Shown here piece by piece: positions 1 through 11,789 of a DNA stretch of 64,000 nucleotides (position 1 is its first letter; every line of letters starts with the position of its first letter). The notes below the pieces were generated by a model. That model saw only the letters and a program-made list of their open reading frames with translations. It was not told the DNA's origin and did not search any database. The position numbers were made by a program, and so were the translations under genes. This DNA comes from Pseudomonas sp. N3-W (lineage in GTDB: Bacteria; Pseudomonadota; Gammaproteobacteria; Pseudomonadales; Pseudomonadaceae): the NCBI RefSeq assembly GCF_024970185.1, contig NZ_CP103965.1:616001-680000 (forward strand), read 5' to 3'.

Positions 1-317
1 CATTGAGCAAAAAATACGCAGCGGTGGTGATTCTCAAAGGCGCCGGCAGCCTGATCGCCAGTCCGGATGGACGTCTGGCGCTGTGTCATCAGGGCCATCC
101 GGCGATGGCCACTGCCGGTCTGGGCGACGTGCTGGCCGGTCTGGTTGGTGCGCTACTCGCCCAAGGCATGGATGCATTTGAGGCCGCGTGTCTGGCAGTC
201 TGGCTGCATGCCAATGCCGGCGCGCAACAAGGTAAATCGGGCCGTGGGCTGGCGGCCAGTGATCTGATTCCAGCCATTCGTCAGTTGTTGGAGGAGCAAG
301 CACCGTGTCTGAAGTAA
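1..317 (+). CDS. nnr: NAD(P)H-hydrate repair enzyme, C-terminal fragment (partial at window start)
   Basis: The frame is open from the window edge to a TAA at 315-317, so only about the last 105 codons are seen. The visible part has the GHPAMATAGLGDVLAG segment, the conserved core of the ADP-dependent NAD(P)HX dehydratase domain (YjeF C-terminal, ribokinase-like fold), which repairs hydrated NADH/NADPH. In most gammaproteobacteria this domain is fused to an N-terminal epimerase domain, which would lie outside the window. The end overlaps tsaE by 13 bases, the usual neighbour in Pseudomonas, which supports the call. The TTG at position 3 is only the first possible start in the visible sequence, not the real one. 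Confidence 0.85.
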   Translation, partial: LSKKYAAVVILKGAGSLIASPDGRLALCHQGHPAMATAGLGDVLAGLVGALLAQGMDAFEAACLAVWLHANAGAQQGKSGRGLAASDLIPAIRQLLEEQAPCLK

Positions 318-775
318 CCCTTTACCTGCCTGATGAAGAGGCGATGACGGCATTTGGTGCGCGTATCGCGCAAACCACTGCAGGGCACGGTCTGATATTT
401 CTCGAGGGCGACCTGGGGGCGGGCAAGACCACGCTGTCGCGTGGCATTATCCGCGGGCTGGGGCATGTCGGCGCGGTCAAGAGTCCGACCTTCACCCTGG
501 TCGAACCGTATGAAATTGGCGAGATCCGCGCCTTCCATTTCGATCTCTATCGACTGGTCGATCCGGAGGAACTGGAGTACCTCGGTATCCGCGACTACTT
601 TGAAGATGACGCCCTGTGCCTGATCGAATGGCCCCAGAAAGGTGCAGGCTTTTTGCCAAAGCCCGACCTGACCATTACCATTAGCCCGCATGACAGCGGG
701 CGTTCGCTGAAAATCTTGCCCCAGGGCTCGCGTGGCGAGTTGTGGTGTGCCGCTTTGGCATTGGAATCCAAATAA
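305..775 (+). CDS. tsaE: tRNA threonylcarbamoyladenosine biosynthesis ATPase TsaE
   Basis: 156 residues, normal for TsaE. It carries a Walker A motif GDLGAGKTT at residues 35-43, followed by the family segments KSPTFTLVEPY and HFDLYRL and, later, LIEWPQKG. TsaE is the P-loop ATPase that works with TsaB and TsaD to transfer the threonylcarbamoyl group to A37 of ANN-decoding tRNAs. The start is a GTG at 305, supported by a GGAGG ribosome site about 10 bases upstream inside the preceding gene. It overlaps the upstream gene and ends directly against amiB, so all are probably co-transcribed. Confidence 0.95.
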   Translation: MSEVTLYLPDEEAMTAFGARIAQTTAGHGLIFLEGDLGAGKTTLSRGIIRGLGHVGAVKSPTFTLVEPYEIGEIRAFHFDLYRLVDPEELEYLGIRDYFEDDALCLIEWPQKGAGFLPKPDLTITISPHDSGRSLKILPQGSRGELWCAALALESK

Positions 776-2206
776 ATGATGGGGTTAGGTATGCGCTTTC
801 GCGCGATGGTAGCTGCCGTAGGATTGTTGCTTTTGGCGGTAACCGTCGACGCTGTGGCCGACTCGAAGGTCAACAGCGTTCGCCTGTGGCGGGCACCGGA
901 CAACACCCGACTGGTGTTCGACCTCAGTGGCCCGGTGCAGCACAGTGTGTTCACCCTGACTTCGCCGGATCGGCTGGTCATCGACATCAATGGCGCGACC
1001 CTCGGCGCACCGCTCAAGGTCAATACCGCCAATACCCCGATTACTGCGATGCGCTCGGCCCAACGCACGCCGACCGACCTGCGGGTGGTCATCGACCTGA
1101 AAAAAGCCGTCACCCCGAAAAGCTTCGTCCTGGCGCCTAATGCCCAGTACGGCAATCGCCTGGTGGTTGACCTGTTCGACAGCGCCGAAGCGGCTGCCCC
1201 GATTCCGCCGCCGCCGAGCAACGTCGCGACGGTAGCCCCGGTGCCGGTCACCCCAGTCGATCCTCCGGTGAAGCTGCCACCTGCTCCGGCCGGCAAGCGC
1301 GACATCGTCGTGGTCATCGATGCCGGTCACGGCGGTGAAGACCCTGGCGCTTCGGGCTCTCGCGGCCAGCATGAGAAAGACGTGGTACTGGCCATCGCCC
1401 GCGAATTGCAGCGTCAGGTCAATGGCATGAAAGGCTACCGCGCCGAATTGACCCGTACCGGCGACTACTTCATTCCGTTGCGTGGCCGAACCGAAATCGC
1501 CCGCAAGAAAGGCGCCGACCTGTTCGTCTCGATCCACGCCGACGCAGCGCCGTCCGCGGCGGCCTTCGGTGCGTCGGTGTTCGCCCTGTCTGATCGCGGC
1601 GCGACGTCTGAGACTGCCCGTTGGCTGGCCGACAGCGAAAACCGTTCCGACCTGATCGGTGGCGCCGGCAGCGTCAGCCTCGACGACAAGGACCGCATGC
1701 TGGCCGGCGTGCTGCTCGACTTGTCCATGACCGCGTCCCTGACTTCCAGCCTGGATGTTGGCCAGAAGGTCTTGAGCAACATCAGCCGCGTCACGCCGTT
1801 GCACAAACAACGGGTGGAACAGGCCGGCTTCATGGTGCTGAAATCGCCGGACATCCCGTCGATCCTGGTGGAAACCGGCTTTATCTCCAACGCCAATGAA
1901 GCGAACAAGTTGTCCGGTGCGAGCCATCAGCAGGCGCTCGCGCGCTCCATCAGCGCGGGTGTTCGCCAGTTCTTCCAGCAGAATCCGCCACCGGGCACCT
2001 ACATCGCCTGGCTGCGTGACTCCGGCAAGATCGCCCAAGGGCCGCGCGACCACCGCGTGAGTCCGGGCGAGACGCTGGCGATGATTGCCGTGCGTTATCA
2101 GGTGTCCCCGGCCACTTTGCGCAGCGCCAACAATCTGAAAAGCGATGAGCTGAAAATCGGCCAGACCCTGACCATCCCCGGCACCGAGCTGGCGGCCAAG
2201 GAATGA
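776..2206 (+). CDS. amiB: N-acetylmuramoyl-L-alanine amidase (AmiB/AmiC type)
   Basis: 476 residues. After a short basic N-terminus and hydrophobic signal sequence (about residues 6-28) there is an AMIN domain (roughly 30-130), a proline-rich linker, a zinc-dependent Amidase_3 domain (about 175-400) with [16 protein letters not shown] and [10 protein letters not shown] containing the metal ligands and catalytic Glu, and a C-terminal LysM domain (about 428-472). It splits the amide between MurNAc and L-Ala during daughter cell separation and acts in the periplasm. ATG at 776 abuts the tsaE stop; an in-frame ATG at 791 (MRFRAMV) preceded by a G-rich stretch is an equally possible start. The stop overlaps mutL by 4 bases. 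Confidence 0.93.
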   Translation: MMGLGMRFRAMVAAVGLLLLAVTVDAVADSKVNSVRLWRAPDNTRLVFDLSGPVQHSVFTLTSPDRLVIDINGATLGAPLKVNTANTPITAMRSAQRTPTDLRVVIDLKKAVTPKSFVLAPNAQYGNRLVVDLFDSAEAAAPIPPPPSNVATVAPVPVTPVDPPVKLPPAPAGKRDIVVVIDAGHGGEDPGASGSRGQHEKDVVLAIARELQRQVNGMKGYRAELTRTGDYFIPLRGRTEIARKKGADLFVSIHADAAPSAAAFGASVFALSDRGATSETARWLADSENRSDLIGGAGSVSLDDKDRMLAGVLLDLSMTASLTSSLDVGQKVLSNISRVTPLHKQRVEQAGFMVLKSPDIPSILVETGFISNANEANKLSGASHQQALARSISAGVRQFFQQNPPPGTYIAWLRDSGKIAQGPRDHRVSPGETLAMIAVRYQVSPATLRSANNLKSDELKIGQTLTIPGTELAAKE

Positions 2207-4113
2207 ATCAGATGCTGAACAACAGCGCTCGTATCGAGCTGCTCAGCCCGCGACTGGCGAACCAGATTGCCGCGGGTGAGGTGGTCGAGCGCCCGGCGTC
2301 GGTGATCAAGGAGTTGCTGGAAAACAGCCTCGACTCCGGTGCCCGGCGCATTGATGTCGATGTCGAACAGGGCGGCGTCAAGCTGCTGCGGGTGCGCGAC
2401 GATGGCAGCGGTATTTCTGCCGATGACCTGCCGTTGGCGCTGGCGCGACATGCCACCAGCAAGATTCGTAATCTCGAAGACCTGGAACAGGTGATGAGCC
2501 TGGGCTTTCGCGGCGAGGCGCTGGCGTCGATCAGCTCCGTGGCACGTCTGACCCTGACGTCGCGCACCAAGGATGCCGATCAGGCCTGGCAGGTCGAGAC
2601 TGAAGGCCGGGACATGGCGCCTCGCGTGCAACCGGCGGCCCACCCGGTGGGCACTTCGGTGGAAGTGCGCGACCTGTTTTTCAACACCCCGGCGCGACGC
2701 AAATTCCTCAAGACCGAGAAAACCGAATTCGATCACCTGCAAGAAGTGATCAAGCGCCTGGCCTTGGCACGGTTTGACGTGGCGTTCCATCTGCGCCACA
2801 ACGGCAAGACCATCTTCAGCCTGCACGAAGCCCATGATGACGCGGCCCGTGCCCGGCGTGTGGCAGCGATCTGCGGCTCGGGTTTCCTGGAGCAGGCGCT
2901 GCCGATCGAAATCGAGCGCAATGGTCTGCATTTGTGGGGCTGGGTCGGTTTGCCGACGTTCAATCGCAGTCAGGCGGACTTGCAGTATTTCTTTGTGAAT
3001 GGCCGTGCGGTACGCGACAAATTGGTGGCCCATGCGGTGCGTCAGGCGTATCGCGACGTGTTGTTCAATGGCCGGCATCCGACGTTCGTGCTGTTTTTCG
3101 AAGTCGATCCGGCGGGCGTTGACGTCAACGTGCACCCGACCAAGCACGAAGTGCGCTTCCGTGACGGGCGCATGGTCCACGATTTCCTGTATGGCACCTT
3201 GCACCGCGCCTTGGGCGATGTGCGCCCGGAAGACCATCTGGCGGCGCCAGTGGCGACGGCCATTGTTCGACCGACCGGCATCGACGCCGGTGAGTTCGGG
3301 CCCCAGGGTGAAATGCGTCTGGCGGCCAATGCACTGCTGGAGCAGCCTCAAGGGCAACCGTCTTTCAATGCGCCGGCAGGTTCTGGCGCTGGCGCCGGTT
3401 ACCAATATCAGTACACGCCACGCCCTCAGTCGGGTGTTCCCGCCGCCGAGGCTCAGGCGGCGTATCGTGAATTCTTCGCGCCTCTGCCAGAAGCCAACGC
3501 GGTCGCGCTTCCGGCAGGGCAGGACGATATTCCGCCGCTGGGTTATGCGCTGGCGCAGCTCAAGGGCATCTACATACTCTCGGAGAACGCTCAGGGCCTG
3601 GTGCTGGTGGACATGCACGCCGCCCACGAGCGGATCATGTATGAACGTTTGAAAATCGCCATGGCCAGCGAAGGTCTGAGCGGCCAGCCGCTGCTGGTGC
3701 CGGAGTCCCTGGCGGTCAGCCAGCGTGAAGCCGATTGTGCTGAAGAACACGTCGCGTGGTTCCAGCGTCTGGGCTTCGAGTTGCAGCGCCTCGGCCCGGA
3801 AACCCTGGCCATTCGGCAGATTCCGGCGTTGCTCAAGCAGGCTGAAGCCAACCGTCTGGTCAGCGACGTGCTGGCCGACCTGATGGAGTACGGCTCCAGC
3901 GACCGGATTCAGGCCCACCTGAACGAACTGCTCGGCACCATGGCCTGCCACGGCGCTATTCGCGCCAACCGCCGCCTGGCCCTGCCGGAAATGAACGGCC
4001 TGCTGCGGGACATGGAAAACACCGAGCGCAGCGGTCAATGCAACCATGGCCGACCGACCTGGACCCAACTGGGCCTGGACGATCTGGACAAACTGTTCTT
4101 GCGCGGTCGTTGA
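2203..4113 (+). CDS. mutL: DNA mismatch repair protein MutL
   Basis: 636 residues. The N-terminal GHKL ATPase has [22 protein letters not shown] and [11 protein letters not shown] variable linker follows, then the C-terminal dimerisation domain. Around residues 470-481 the sequence [12 protein letters not shown] fits the D[M/Q]HAx2Ex4E metal-binding motif of MutL proteins with latent endonuclease activity, as expected in organisms without MutH such as Pseudomonas. It couples MutS mismatch recognition to strand removal. It overlaps amiB by ATGA, and its TGA overlaps the miaA ATG, indicating translational coupling. An internal ATG at 2212 is an alternative start. Confidence 0.97.
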   Translation: MNQMLNNSARIELLSPRLANQIAAGEVVERPASVIKELLENSLDSGARRIDVDVEQGGVKLLRVRDDGSGISADDLPLALARHATSKIRNLEDLEQVMSLGFRGEALASISSVARLTLTSRTKDADQAWQVETEGRDMAPRVQPAAHPVGTSVEVRDLFFNTPARRKFLKTEKTEFDHLQEVIKRLALARFDVAFHLRHNGKTIFSLHEAHDDAARARRVAAICGSGFLEQALPIEIERNGLHLWGWVGLPTFNRSQADLQYFFVNGRAVRDKLVAHAVRQAYRDVLFNGRHPTFVLFFEVDPAGVDVNVHPTKHEVRFRDGRMVHDFLYGTLHRALGDVRPEDHLAAPVATAIVRPTGIDAGEFGPQGEMRLAANALLEQPQGQPSFNAPAGSGAGAGYQYQYTPRPQSGVPAAEAQAAYREFFAPLPEANAVALPAGQDDIPPLGYALAQLKGIYILSENAQGLVLVDMHAAHERIMYERLKIAMASEGLSGQPLLVPESLAVSQREADCAEEHVAWFQRLGFELQRLGPETLAIRQIPALLKQAEANRLVSDVLADLMEYGSSDRIQAHLNELLGTMACHGAIRANRRLALPEMNGLLRDMENTERSGQCNHGRPTWTQLGLDDLDKLFLRGR

Positions 4114-5084
4114 TGAGCCAGCTCCCACCTGCCATTTTCCTGATGGGCCCAACTGCAGCGGGCAAGACCGACCTGGCCATCGAACTGACCAAAGTCCTGC
4201 CTTGCGAGCTGATCAGCGTCGATTCGGCGCTGGTCTACCGTGGCATGGACATCGGCACCGCGAAACCGTCCAAAGAACTGCTGGCCGAGTTTCCGCACCG
4301 TCTGATCGATATTCTCGACCCGGCACAAAGCTATTCGGCAGCCGATTTTCGTCGCGACGCGCTTGAAGCCATGGCTGACATCACCGCGCGGGGCAAAATC
4401 CCGCTGCTGGTGGGCGGCACGATGCTTTATTACAAGGCCTTGATTGACGGTCTGGCGGACATGCCGGCAGCGGATGCAGACGTCCGTGCGCAAATTGAAG
4501 AAGAGGCTGCACGCCTCGGCTGGCAAGCCCTGCACGATCAATTGGCAGTTATTGACCCGGTATCGGCAGCACGCATTCACCCCAACGACCCCCAGCGCCT
4601 GAGTCGGGCGCTGGAAGTCTATCGGGTGAGCGGTCAGAGCATGACCGAGCTACGCTTGCAACAATCTGCGCAAAGTACTGAAGCAGCCGCTTCGGGACTG
4701 CAACATTTGCCCTATACTGTCGCGAACTTGGCTATCGCTCCGGCAAATCGTCAGGTACTGCACGAGCGCATTAAACAAAGATTCACAAATATGTTGGAAC
4801 AGGGATTCATCGACGAGGTCGTAGCCCTGCGTAAGCGAAGTGACCTGCATGCCGGGTTGCCGTCTATACGTGCGGTGGGATATCGACAAGTCTGGGATTA
4901 CCTGGATGGCAAGCTGACGTCAGCCGAGATGCAGGAGCGTGGAGTCATTGCCACGCGCCAATTGGCAAAGCGCCAGTTCACCTGGCTGCGCAGTTGGGCT
5001 GATCTGCATTGGTTGGACAGCCTCGATTGCGACAATCTGCCACGCGCCTTGAAATACCTCGGGACCATCTCCATATTGAGCTGA
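4113..5084 (+). CDS. miaA: tRNA dimethylallyltransferase MiaA
   Basis: 323 residues from the ATG at 4113, which overlaps the mutL stop (TGATG). A longer in-frame reading from 4038 is inside mutL and not believable. Walker A-like GPTAAGKT at residues 12-19 and the family segment [18 protein letters not shown] are clear. It transfers the dimethylallyl group from DMAPP to N6 of A37 in tRNAs reading UNN codons. The miaA-hfq-hflX-hflK-hflC order is classic in gammaproteobacteria. A spacer of about 95 bases separates it from hfq. Confidence 0.96.
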   Translation: MSQLPPAIFLMGPTAAGKTDLAIELTKVLPCELISVDSALVYRGMDIGTAKPSKELLAEFPHRLIDILDPAQSYSAADFRRDALEAMADITARGKIPLLVGGTMLYYKALIDGLADMPAADADVRAQIEEEAARLGWQALHDQLAVIDPVSAARIHPNDPQRLSRALEVYRVSGQSMTELRLQQSAQSTEAAASGLQHLPYTVANLAIAPANRQVLHERIKQRFTNMLEQGFIDEVVALRKRSDLHAGLPSIRAVGYRQVWDYLDGKLTSAEMQERGVIATRQLAKRQFTWLRSWADLHWLDSLDCDNLPRALKYLGTISILS

Positions 5085-5180
5085 GTCCTTGCAATTGCCG
5101 TCTATCCTTGGGGGTGTGACGGCCAAAGCCATCTGAATTACCTTATTTTTTATTATTGAATCCTTAAAGGAGTGCGGCAC

Positions 5181-5441
5181 ATGTCAAAAGGGCATTCGCT
5201 ACAAGACCCTTACTTGAATACTTTACGTAAAGAGAAAGTTGGGGTTTCCATCTATCTGGTCAACGGTATCAAACTGCAAGGCACGATCGAGTCGTTCGAC
5301 CAGTTCGTCATCCTGCTGAAAAACACCGTCAGCCAGATGGTTTACAAACACGCTATCTCTACAGTGGTGCCGGTTCGTCCAATTCGTCTGCCTAGCGCAA
5401 CCGAATCCGAAGCAGGTGACGCTGAGCCAGGTAACGCCTGA
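5181..5441 (+). CDS. hfq: RNA chaperone Hfq
   Basis: 86 residues from ATG 5181 ([13 protein letters not shown]), preceded by AAAGGAG 8-14 bases upstream. An upstream in-frame ATG at 5172 gives only a three-residue extension and falls at the ribosome site. The Sm1 core and the Sm2 motif [10 protein letters not shown] are intact; the short C-terminal tail is acidic, as in other Pseudomonas Hfq. The hexamer mediates sRNA-mRNA pairing and, in Pseudomonas, catabolite repression control with Crc. It is followed 12 bases later by hflX. Confidence 0.98.
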   Translation: MSKGHSLQDPYLNTLRKEKVGVSIYLVNGIKLQGTIESFDQFVILLKNTVSQMVYKHAISTVVPVRPIRLPSATESEAGDAEPGNA

Positions 5442-5453
5442 TAGGAGTCTCCT

Positions 5454-6755
5454 TTGTTCTTTGAGCGCCACGGTGGTGGTGAACGAGTGATCCTCGTTCA
5501 CTTGGATGGACAGGACCCTGAGGCGCGCGAAGATCCGCAGGAGTTTCAGGAGTTGGCTAATTCGGCCGGCGCCGAGACCGTTGCGTTTTTTAACGTGCCG
5601 CGTCATCGGCCAACCGCCAAATACCTGATTGGCAGCGGCAAGGTCGAGGAATTACGCGACCTGGTCAAAGCCGAACAGGTAGATCTGGTGATTTTCAATC
5701 ACATCCTCACGCCCAGTCAGGAGCGTAACCTCGAACGTGTTTTCGAGTGTCGCGTGATCGACCGTACCGGTCTGATTCTCGATATTTTCGCCCAACGTGC
5801 CCGTACCCATGAAGGCAAGCTCCAGGTAGAACTGGCCCAGCTTGACCACATGAGCACCCGGCTGGTTCGTGGCTGGACCCACCTTGAGCGTCAAGGTGGC
5901 GGTATCGGTATGCGTGGCCCGGGTGAAACCCAGTTGGAAACCGACCGCCGTTTGCTGCGGGTTCGCCTGCGACAGATCAAGGGCCGGCTGGAAAAAGTAC
6001 GCAGTCAGCGCGAACAGTCGCGACGCGGCCGTACGCGTGCGGATATTCCTACCGTATCCCTGGTGGGGTATACCAACGCCGGCAAATCCACGCTCTTCAA
6101 TAACGTGACGAAGTCCGACGTGTACGCGGCTGACCAGTTGTTTGCCACGCTGGACCCGACCTTGCGCCGTCTGGAACTCGACGACCTGGGGCCGATCGTC
6201 CTGGCCGACACTGTGGGTTTCATACGCCACTTGCCGCACAAACTGGTCGAGGCATTTCGGTCTACGCTCGAAGAGTCGAGCAACTCAGACCTGCTGTTGC
6301 ACGTGATCGATGCGGCCGAACCGGATCGCATGTTGCAGATCGAGCAGGTGATGGTGGTCCTCGGCGAGATCGGGGCGCAAGACTTGCCGATCCTCGAGGT
6401 ATACAACAAACTCGATTTGCTTGAAGGCGTTGAGCCACAAATCCAGCGCGACGAAAACGGCAAGCCCCAACGGGTCTGGCTGTCGGCGCGTGATGGAAGT
6501 GGTCTGGAATTGCTCGAGCAAGCCATTGCCGAGTTGCTTGGCGGTGATTTGTTCGTGGGGACCTTGCGCTTGCCGCAACGCTTTGCTCGACTGCGTGCGC
6601 AGTTTTTCGAACTCGGTGCGGTGCAGAAAGAAGAACACGACGAAGAAGGCGTCTGCCTGCTGGCCGTTCGCTTGCCACGAGTCGAGTTGAATCGACTGGT
6701 GAGCCGCGAAGGTTTGCAACCGATGGACTTCATCGAGCAACACACTTTGCAATAA
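5454..6755 (+). CDS. hflX: ribosome-associated GTPase HflX
   Basis: 433 residues beginning at a TTG (5454) that gives the normal Pseudomonas N-terminus MFFERHGGGER; a TAGGAG ribosome site lies just upstream. The N-terminal HflX domain and coiled coil precede the G domain: G1 GYTNAGKST at about residue 204, G3 DTVGF, G4 NKLD. HflX binds the 50S E-site region and rescues or splits stalled ribosomes. It belongs to the hfq-hflXKC operon. The TTG start may limit expression relative to hfq. Confidence 0.95.
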   Translation: MFFERHGGGERVILVHLDGQDPEAREDPQEFQELANSAGAETVAFFNVPRHRPTAKYLIGSGKVEELRDLVKAEQVDLVIFNHILTPSQERNLERVFECRVIDRTGLILDIFAQRARTHEGKLQVELAQLDHMSTRLVRGWTHLERQGGGIGMRGPGETQLETDRRLLRVRLRQIKGRLEKVRSQREQSRRGRTRADIPTVSLVGYTNAGKSTLFNNVTKSDVYAADQLFATLDPTLRRLELDDLGPIVLADTVGFIRHLPHKLVEAFRSTLEESSNSDLLLHVIDAAEPDRMLQIEQVMVVLGEIGAQDLPILEVYNKLDLLEGVEPQIQRDENGKPQRVWLSARDGSGLELLEQAIAELLGGDLFVGTLRLPQRFARLRAQFFELGAVQKEEHDEEGVCLLAVRLPRVELNRLVSREGLQPMDFIEQHTLQ

Positions 6756-6851
6756 AAGCCTGAGAAAGCGGTTGTGCCGTGGTGACAGGCATTCTGTAGC
6801 ATTGGTCGGCGCGCCGTGGGTGCGTCTTTGCTTTATCAGATGGAGAGCGCT

Positions 6852-8021
6852 ATGGCTTGGAATGAGCCGGGTGGCAACTCGAATAATCAGGATCCTTGGG
6901 GTGGCAAGCGCCGCAATAACGGCGACCGCAAGGGACCACCGGATCTCGACGAGGCCTTCCGAAAGCTGCAGGAAAGCCTGAACGGGTTGTTCGGTGGTGG
7001 TAAAAAACGTGGTGATGACGGCGGTGGTTCGGGCAAGAGTGGCGGCTTCGGCGGCCTGCTCGGCATCGGCCTGGTCGTGCTCGCGGCTGTGTGGCTGTAC
7101 AGCGCGGTTTATGTGGTCGACGAGCAGGAGCAAGCCGTGGTGCTGCGCTTCGGCAAGTACTACGAGACTGTCGGCCCGGGCCTGAACATCTACTTCCCGC
7201 CGATCGACAAGAAGTACATGGAAAACGTGACGCGTGAGCGTTCGTACACCAAGCAGGGCCAGATGCTGACCGAAGACGAGAACATCGTCGAAGTGCCGCT
7301 GACCGTGCAGTACAAGATCAGCAACCTGCAGGATTTCGTGCTGAACGTGGATCAGCCGGAAATCAGCCTGCAGCAAGCGACCGACAGCGCCTTGCGCCAT
7401 GTGGTGGGTTCCACCGCCATGGACCAGGTACTGACCGAAGGTCGTGAATTGATGGCCAGCGAGATCAAGGAGCGTCTGCAACGCTTCCTCGACACCTATC
7501 GCACCGGTATCACCGTTACCCAGGTCAACGTTCAGAACGCAGCGGCACCGCGTGAAGTCCAGGAAGCCTTCGATGACGTGATCCGTGCCCGTGAAGACGA
7601 GCAGCGTTCGCGCAACCAGGCTGAAACCTATGCCAACGGCGTCGTGCCGGAAGCCCGTGGTCAGGCCCAGCGCATCCTCGAGGATGCCAATGGTTACCGT
7701 GACGAGACCGTCTCCCGTGCCAAGGGTGAGGCTGATCGCTTCACCAAGCTGGTAGCCGAGTATCGCAAGGCCCCTGAAGTGACCCGCCAGCGTCTGTACC
7801 TGGACACCATGCAGGAAGTCTTCACCAACACCAGCAAGGTTCTCGTGACCGGCAACAAGAATGGCCAGAGCAATCTGCTGTACTTGCCGCTGGACAAGAT
7901 GATCCAGAATGGTTCGGGCGGTAATGCGCCGGTAACCGGTTCGGCCGCCGCCACCAACAACACGGACGTCGCGCCGCATGTCACTGACCTGCCGCAAACA
8001 CGCACAAGGGAGACCCGCTGA
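6852..8021 (+). CDS. hflK: HflK, SPFH-domain subunit of the HflKC complex
   Basis: 389 residues from ATG 6852 (MAWNEPGG), chosen because upstream in-frame ATGs at 6816 and 6840 add a non-conserved lead and a GAGAG ribosome site lies just before 6852. A Gly/Asn-rich cytoplasmic N-terminus, one membrane helix (about residues 68-88), then an SPFH/prohibitin domain and a long Glu/Arg/Ala helical region that builds the HflKC cage around FtsH. The last residues are low-complexity. The stop overlaps hflC ATG (TGATG). A second, divergent HflK/HflC pair lies at 49425-51340. Confidence 0.95.
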   Translation: MAWNEPGGNSNNQDPWGGKRRNNGDRKGPPDLDEAFRKLQESLNGLFGGGKKRGDDGGGSGKSGGFGGLLGIGLVVLAAVWLYSAVYVVDEQEQAVVLRFGKYYETVGPGLNIYFPPIDKKYMENVTRERSYTKQGQMLTEDENIVEVPLTVQYKISNLQDFVLNVDQPEISLQQATDSALRHVVGSTAMDQVLTEGRELMASEIKERLQRFLDTYRTGITVTQVNVQNAAAPREVQEAFDDVIRAREDEQRSRNQAETYANGVVPEARGQAQRILEDANGYRDETVSRAKGEADRFTKLVAEYRKAPEVTRQRLYLDTMQEVFTNTSKVLVTGNKNGQSNLLYLPLDKMIQNGSGGNAPVTGSAAATNNTDVAPHVTDLPQTRTRETR

Positions 8022-8890
8022 TGAGCAATAAATCGCTGATCGCCCTGATTGTTGGCGTCGTTGTGGTACTGGTGGGCTGGAACTGCTTCTACATCGTGGC
8101 TCAGACCGAGCGTGCGGTGTTGCTGCAATTCGGTCGCGTGGTCCAGGCTGACGTTCAGCCGGGCCTGCATGTGAAAGTGCCTTACGTTAACCAGGTGCGT
8201 AAATTCGACGCACGCCTGATGACGCTGGATGCACCGACACAACGCTTCCTGACGCTGGAAAAGAAAGCCGTCATGGTCGATGCCTTCGCCAAGTGGCGCG
8301 TGAAAGATGCCGAGCGCTTCTACACCGCGACGTCCGGCCTCAAGCAGATTGCTGACGAACGTCTGTCCCGTCGTCTGGAATCGGGCCTGCGTGACCAGTT
8401 CGGTAAACGCACGCTGCACGAAGTGGTATCCGGTGAACGTGACGCGCTGATGGCTGACATCACCGCCTCGCTGAACAAGATGGCAGAAAAAGAGCTGGGC
8501 ATCGAAGTCGTCGATGTTCGGGTCAAGGCCATCGACCTGCCCAAAGAAGTGAACCGCAGCGTGTTCGAACGTATGAGCACCGAGCGTGAGCGTGAAGCTC
8601 GCGAGCACCGGGCCAAGGGTAACGAGCTGGCAGAAGGCATCCGTGCCGACGCCGATCGTCAACGCCGCGTGCTGCTGGCTGAAGCCTATCGTGAATCCGA
8701 AGAGGTTCGCGGTGATGGTGATGCCCAGGCTGCTGCGATCTACTCCAAGGCTTACGGCCAGGATCAGGAGTTCTACGGGTTCTACCGTAGCCTGCGCGCC
8801 TACCGTGAAAGCTTCGCGAACAAAACCGACGTCATGGTCCTCGACCCAAGCAGCGACTTCTTCCGTTATCTGGAAAAAGCCAAACCTTGA
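8021..8890 (+). CDS. hflC: HflC, SPFH-domain subunit of the HflKC complex
   Basis: 289 residues. Single N-terminal membrane helix (about residues 5-27) followed by SPFH domain (QTERAVLLQFGRV, PGLHVKVPYV) and a charged helical C-terminal half. It pairs with HflK to form the periplasmic-facing assembly that modulates FtsH proteolysis. Its start overlaps the hflK stop, so translation is coupled. The gene ends just before two hairpins (8907-8945 and 8976-8998), which likely terminate the operon. Confidence 0.95.
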   Translation: MSNKSLIALIVGVVVVLVGWNCFYIVAQTERAVLLQFGRVVQADVQPGLHVKVPYVNQVRKFDARLMTLDAPTQRFLTLEKKAVMVDAFAKWRVKDAERFYTATSGLKQIADERLSRRLESGLRDQFGKRTLHEVVSGERDALMADITASLNKMAEKELGIEVVDVRVKAIDLPKEVNRSVFERMSTEREREAREHRAKGNELAEGIRADADRQRRVLLAEAYRESEEVRGDGDAQAAAIYSKAYGQDQEFYGFYRSLRAYRESFANKTDVMVLDPSSDFFRYLEKAKP

Positions 8891-8906
8891 TACAGCGTTG
8901 ACCTGA

Positions 8907-8945
8907 ATCACCCCGCCCGGCAGCTAAAACCTCGGGCAGGGTGAT
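8907..8945 (+). terminator. hairpin after hflC
   Basis: A 13-base inverted repeat with one mismatch (ATCACCCCGCCCG against CGGGCAGGGTGAT) around a 13-base loop, 16 bases after the hflC stop, followed by a weak CCTTTGGG tract. It probably stabilises or ends the hfq-hflXKC transcript. Confidence 0.55.
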
Positions 8946-8975
8946 CCTTTGGGAAAACGTGTGTATGATGCGGCA

Positions 8976-8998
8976 GCCGGGAAATTCCCGGCTTTTTT
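8976..8998 (+). terminator. intrinsic terminator between hflC and hisZ
   Basis: GCCGGGAAATTCCCGGC hairpin directly followed by six T. With the preceding hairpin it should insulate hisZ-purA from the hfl operon. The rest of 8891-9207 holds no gene I can support; the DUF2065 gene I would expect between hflC and hisZ in Pseudomonas was not found here. Confidence 0.75.
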
Positions 8999-9207
8999 GC
9001 GTCTGCACGTTTGATTGCGGTTTTTTGTGCAAGACATCGAGCTGAACGGCTCGACAGATTTTTCGAGGAAAGTGATTGGCGAAGCCGGTTTAAGGCTTTT
9101 CGCCCTGTTGTTCATGCGCGTGGTTTTATACGCATGAGCCGAGCATTTTCTGCTTCACTCAAGGCTCGCCCAGAGGCTGGCCGCCCGGATCATAGGGGAA
9201 TGGCGTA

Positions 9208-10395
9208 ATGGCAACGGTAGACCGCTGGCTGCTGCCAGATGGCATCGAAGAAGTACTGCCACCTGAGGCTGCGCGCATTGAAGTTGCGCGCCGCCAGGTG
9301 TTGGATCTGTTCCAGAGCTGGGGTTACGAGTTTGTCGTGACTCCCCATATCGAGTACCTGGAATCCCTGCTGACCGGCGCGGGCCAGGACCTGGATCTGC
9401 GTACCTTCAAGGTCATCGACCCGCAGTCGGGCCGGCAGATGGGTTTCCGTGCCGACATCACGCCGCAAGTGGCGCGCATCGATGCGCACACCCTGCGTCG
9501 CGAAGGCCCGAGCCGTCTGTGCTATGCCGGCAGCGTGCTGCATGCCCAGCCGCGTGCCTTGTCGTCCTCGCGCAGCCCGATCCAGTTGGGCGCCGAGTTG
9601 TACGGTGACGCCAGCCCGAGCAGCGACGTTGAAGTCATCAGCCTGATGCTGGCCATGCTGCAACTGGCCGACGTGCCGGATGTGCACATGGACCTCGGTC
9701 ATGTCGGCATCTACCGTGGCCTGGCCCGCGCTGCCGGTTTGTCCGGTGAAGTGGAACAGCAGTTGTTCGATGCGTTGCAACGCAAGGCCATCGACGAGGT
9801 CATTATCTTGACCGAAGGCTTGCCTGCCGAGTTGTCGGGCATGCTGCGAGCGTTGGTCGACCTGTGTGGCGGTCGTGAAGTATTGAGTGCTGCCCGTGAG
9901 CGTCTGGCCAATGCGCCGGCGCCAGTACTGGCGGCACTGGAAGACTTGTTGGCGATTGCCGACCGTCTGTCCACGCGTTTTCCGGAGTTGCCGCTTTACT
10001 TCGACCTGGGCGAGTTGCGCGGCTATCACTACCACACCGGTGTGGTGTTCGCGGTGTTCGTACCGGGTGTTGGCCAGTCCATCGCCCAAGGCGGTCGTTA
10101 CGACGACATCGGCGCCGACTTCGGTCGCGCGCGTCCGGCGACGGGCTTCTCCACCGATTTGAAAACCCTGGTGACCCTGGGGCGTGCTGAAATCGAGCTA
10201 CCGTCTGGCGGTATCTGGATGCCTGACAGTACGGATGCGGCACTCTGGCAGCAGGTTTGCCAGTTGCGCAGTGAGGGTCAGCGTGTCGTCCAGGCATTAC
10301 CTGGGCAACCTTTGGCCGCCGCCCGTGATGCGGACTGCGACCGGCAATTGATTCAGCAGAACGGGCTTTGGCAAGTATTGCCGCTGGCTTCTTGA
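9208..10395 (+). CDS. hisZ: HisZ, ATP phosphoribosyltransferase regulatory subunit
   Basis: 395 residues from ATG 9208, with AGGGGA just upstream. The sequence resembles a class II histidyl-tRNA synthetase catalytic domain without the full anticodon-binding domain: N-terminal [19 protein letters not shown], an arginine-bearing motif 2-like region ([17 protein letters not shown]), and the [21 protein letters not shown] segment. HisZ associates with short-form HisG to make active ATP phosphoribosyltransferase, the first step of histidine synthesis. hisG is not in the window. The hisZ-purA order is the normal one for Pseudomonas. Confidence 0.93.
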   Translation: MATVDRWLLPDGIEEVLPPEAARIEVARRQVLDLFQSWGYEFVVTPHIEYLESLLTGAGQDLDLRTFKVIDPQSGRQMGFRADITPQVARIDAHTLRREGPSRLCYAGSVLHAQPRALSSSRSPIQLGAELYGDASPSSDVEVISLMLAMLQLADVPDVHMDLGHVGIYRGLARAAGLSGEVEQQLFDALQRKAIDEVIILTEGLPAELSGMLRALVDLCGGREVLSAARERLANAPAPVLAALEDLLAIADRLSTRFPELPLYFDLGELRGYHYHTGVVFAVFVPGVGQSIAQGGRYDDIGADFGRARPATGFSTDLKTLVTLGRAEIELPSGGIWMPDSTDAALWQQVCQLRSEGQRVVQALPGQPLAAARDADCDRQLIQQNGLWQVLPLAS

Positions 10396-11742
<1,347 letters not shown>

Positions 11743-11761
11743 TAAGTCGTTGATGTAAAAC

Positions 11762-11789
11762 ACAAAGGCCCCTTGATTGGGGCCTTTGT
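11762..11789 (+). terminator. intrinsic terminator after purA
   Basis: ACAAAGGCCCC and GGGGCCTTTGT form an 11-bp stem around a TTGATT loop, 20 bases after the purA stop. The arms are symmetric, so it may also act from the other side. Confidence 0.85.

Noticed and set aside
2098..4152. Very long minus-strand frame (684 codons) opposite mutL
   Set aside because: Antisense shadow of a GC-rich gene; mutL is unmistakable on the other strand.
9027..9137. 36-codon GTG-started frame before hisZ with a hydrophobic end
   Set aside because: No ribosome site, starts shortly after a terminator, codon use not Pseudomonas-like; too short to support without conservation.
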